Shown piece by piece: positions 5,448 through 6,785 of a DNA stretch of 6,785 nt. Origin of the DNA: CAZGYE01 sp964530165. GTDB taxonomy: Bacteria; Planctomycetota; Planctomycetia; Planctomycetales; Planctomycetaceae. Position 1 is the stretch's first letter. Every line of letters starts with the position of its first letter. Position numbers and translations under genes: made by a program. The stretch lies in contig CAZGYE010000312.1 in NCBI GenBank assembly GCA_964530165.1, positions 1-6,785 on the forward strand. Direction: 5' to 3'. The notes beneath the pieces are model-generated. The model saw nothing but the letters and a program-made list of their open reading frames with translations. It did no database searches and was not told the DNA's origin.

Positions 5448-6785
5448 GAATCAAGACCATTTTGCCCTTTGTGGTTATCCTCGCGATTTCCATTTGGGCC
5501 TCGGCTCACGCCGGGGAGGAACCGAAGCCGGCCAACGCGGAGGCCGAGACAAGCGCGGAGGCCAAGGCGAAGGTCGCCTACGATGCGGCCGAGAAGGCAG
5601 CCAAGGCGGCGGAAGCTGCCCTCGGCCCCATAAAGGCCGCCATGCAAAAGGCCGACGTGGCATACGCCAACGCAAGGAAAGCGGCCAACGCGAAGCGACA
5701 GAAGGCCACTGATGCGAAGAATTTGGCGGGCGAGCCGGGCGTAAGAGACTTGAAGCAGGCTGAGGCTAACTTGCCCGCTGCCATCAAGGCCCTGACCGAC
5801 GCGACCAACGCCAAGCCCCCCCTGGACAAGGCGTTGGCCGACGCCAAGGCCGCCGCGCTCCCGCTGCAGCAAGCTTACGATCCGGCCGAGAAGGCGGCTA
5901 AGGCGGCTGAGGCCGTGGCGAAGGCCGCCCGCGACGCGGCCAACAAGCTCGACAACGAAGCCAAGAGGGCCACGGCCCAAGCGACCGCCAAGCGCAGAGT
6001 AGCTGACAATGCCAAGGCCGCCCTGGCCCGAGCACAGCAAGGCGAGCAGAAGTTGCTGAACCAGGTCACGGCCGCGGCTAAGGATCTGCCCGAAGCCGAG
6101 ATGCAGAAGAAGGCAGCCGACGAGGCTTTGGCGAAGGCCAAGAATCAGGTCGCCGCTGCCACCACGGTTTTGGCGGCAGCCGAGAAGACGGCTCAGGCCG
6201 CCGAGGCCAAGGCCAAGCAAATTGCGGCGGATGCCGCCAAGCCGGACGCAGAGAAGAAACAGACTGCCGATGACGCTGCTGCCAAGCGCAAAGCGGCCGA
6301 CGCGGCCAAGGCCGCCCTGGCGAAAGCGCAGCAGGGCGAGCAAGCGGCACAGGCTCCGGCCACGGCCGCTGCAAAGATGCTGACCCGGGCGACGGCGAAG
6401 AAGAAAGTGGCCGAAGCTGGCTTGGCGAGCATCAAGAAGCAGCTCGCCACCGCCACAACGGCTTTGGCGGCAGCCGAGAAGGCGGCTCAGGATTTCGAGA
6501 AGGTCGCCCAGGGAAAGCAGCAGGCGGCAGCACAAGCCGCTGCTAAGCGCAAAGCGGCGGCGGATGCCGCGGCCGCCCTGGCTCAAGCGCAGAAAGCCGA
6601 GCAGCAAGCTCAGGCCCAGGCCAACGCCGCCGCAAAAGCGCTGACCGATGCGACGGCGCAGAAGCTGACCGAAGCGCAGGCGCAGAAGAAATCGGCCGAT
6701 CAGGCCCTGGCGAACGCCAAGACCAAGGTAGCTGCCGCGACCACCGCGAACCAGGCGGCCCAGGAAGCGGCCAAGGAACTCCTCC
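5444..6785 (+). CDS. Secreted Ala/Lys-rich coiled-coil repeat protein, N-terminal 447 residues (C-terminus beyond right edge)
   Basis: This open frame runs off the right edge without a stop. Residues 1-23 are a clear signal peptide: MRIKTI, the hydrophobic core LPFVVILAISIWA, and cleavage after SAHA. The mature part is almost wholly Ala, Lys, Gln, Glu and Asp, with no Cys, no Trp and very few aromatic residues (Tyr46, Tyr74, Tyr145, Phe351), predicting long continuous helices or coiled coil in the periplasm. Four degenerate repeats are visible (about 76-158, 179-251, 276-349, 363-446), marked by AKR(K/R/Q), AALA(K/R/Q)AQ, and ATT..AAAEK blocks. It resembles the helical spacer of TolA only in composition. 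In planctomycetes similar Ala-rich spacers can precede other domains, which would lie outside this window. The start at 5444 has AAGG 9 nt upstream; an in-frame ATG at 5396 would add 16 residues. Long antisense frames over it are composition artefacts. No function is assigned. Confidence 0.82.
   Translation, partial: MRIKTILPFVVILAISIWASAHAGEEPKPANAEAETSAEAKAKVAYDAAEKAAKAAEAALGPIKAAMQKADVAYANARKAANAKRQKATDAKNLAGEPGVRDLKQAEANLPAAIKALTDATNAKPPLDKALADAKAAALPLQQAYDPAEKAAKAAEAVAKAARDAANKLDNEAKRATAQATAKRRVADNAKAALARAQQGEQKLLNQVTAAAKDLPEAEMQKKAADEALAKAKNQVAAATTVLAAAEKTAQAAEAKAKQIAADAAKPDAEKKQTADDAAAKRKAADAAKAALAKAQQGEQAAQAPATAAAKMLTRATAKKKVAEAGLASIKKQLATATTALAAAEKAAQDFEKVAQGKQQAAAQAAAKRKAAADAAAALAQAQKAEQQAQAQANAAAKALTDATAQKLTEAQAQKKSADQALANAKTKVAAATTANQAAQEAAKELL
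5669..6781 (+). repeat. Four degenerate in-frame tandem repeats in the coiled-coil gene
   Basis: Repeat units lie at about 5669-5917, 5978-6196, 6269-6490 and 6530-6781. The AKR markers fall at Lys84, Lys183, Lys281 and Lys368, giving periods of 99, 98 and 87 residues. Units two and three also match at DNA level: 6164-6197 and 6458-6491 are 34-bp copies differing at two positions and are exactly 294 bp (98 codons) apart, which indicates duplication rather than composition alone. The first unit is the most diverged. Confidence 0.7.

Noticed and set aside
5429..6607. Leftward 392-residue Leu/Gly/Arg-rich open frame, plus several Ala-rich antisense frames resembling membrane proteins
   Set aside because: These arise because GCN/AAG-rich codons contain no stops on the complementary strand. 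The plus frame has a signal peptide and in-frame repeats, and is the coding one.
5669..6781. Repeats considered as a CRISPR-like or mobile repeat array
   Set aside because: The repeats keep the reading frame, have no unique spacers, and encode a consistent helical pattern, so they are intragenic protein repeats.

Overview
The window looks like chromosomal DNA of a planctomycete (perhaps a Pirellulales-type lineage). It is GC-rich and carries a Tat-exported Gfo/Idh/MocA-family oxidoreductase, a secreted beta-lactamase-fold serine hydrolase and a large secreted Ala/Lys-rich coiled-coil protein, a mix typical of that phylum. This assignment is inferred from gene content only. I see no rRNA, tRNA, CRISPR array, insertion sequence or integrase.

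Left part (1-3605): a divergent locus. An ATP-grasp ligase, cut by the left edge, is read leftward from 762. A two-gene unit is read rightward: a secreted serine hydrolase (985-2256) and, 17 nt later, a FemAB/GNAT-fold acyltransferase-like protein (2274-3605). The 222-bp gap between the divergent starts holds an extended -10-like element followed by a 14-bp inverted repeat, a plausible shared control point. ATP-grasp and FemAB-like enzymes both make amide or peptide bonds in many systems, and the hydrolase is related to penicillin-binding proteins. A role in cell-envelope or small-molecule conjugation is therefore possible but unproven.

Middle (3586-4953): the Tat-dependent Gfo/Idh/MocA oxidoreductase, read leftward and converging on the FemAB-like gene with a 20-bp tail-to-tail overlap. 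Its start is fixed by a good ribosome binding site and a twin-arginine signal.

Right part (4954-6785): a divergent non-coding region of about 430 bp with two small hairpins, an 8-bp direct repeat and a candidate promoter. It is followed by a possible 19-residue leader ORF that overlaps, as ATGA, the start of a secreted coiled-coil protein of extreme Ala/Lys/Gln/Glu composition. That protein consists of four degenerate repeats of about 75-100 residues and runs off the right edge. The ATP-grasp and coiled-coil genes are both open at the window edges. Nothing here is a demonstrably new system; the most unusual items are the coiled-coil repeat protein with its leader ORF, and the divergent ligase/hydrolase/acyltransferase locus.
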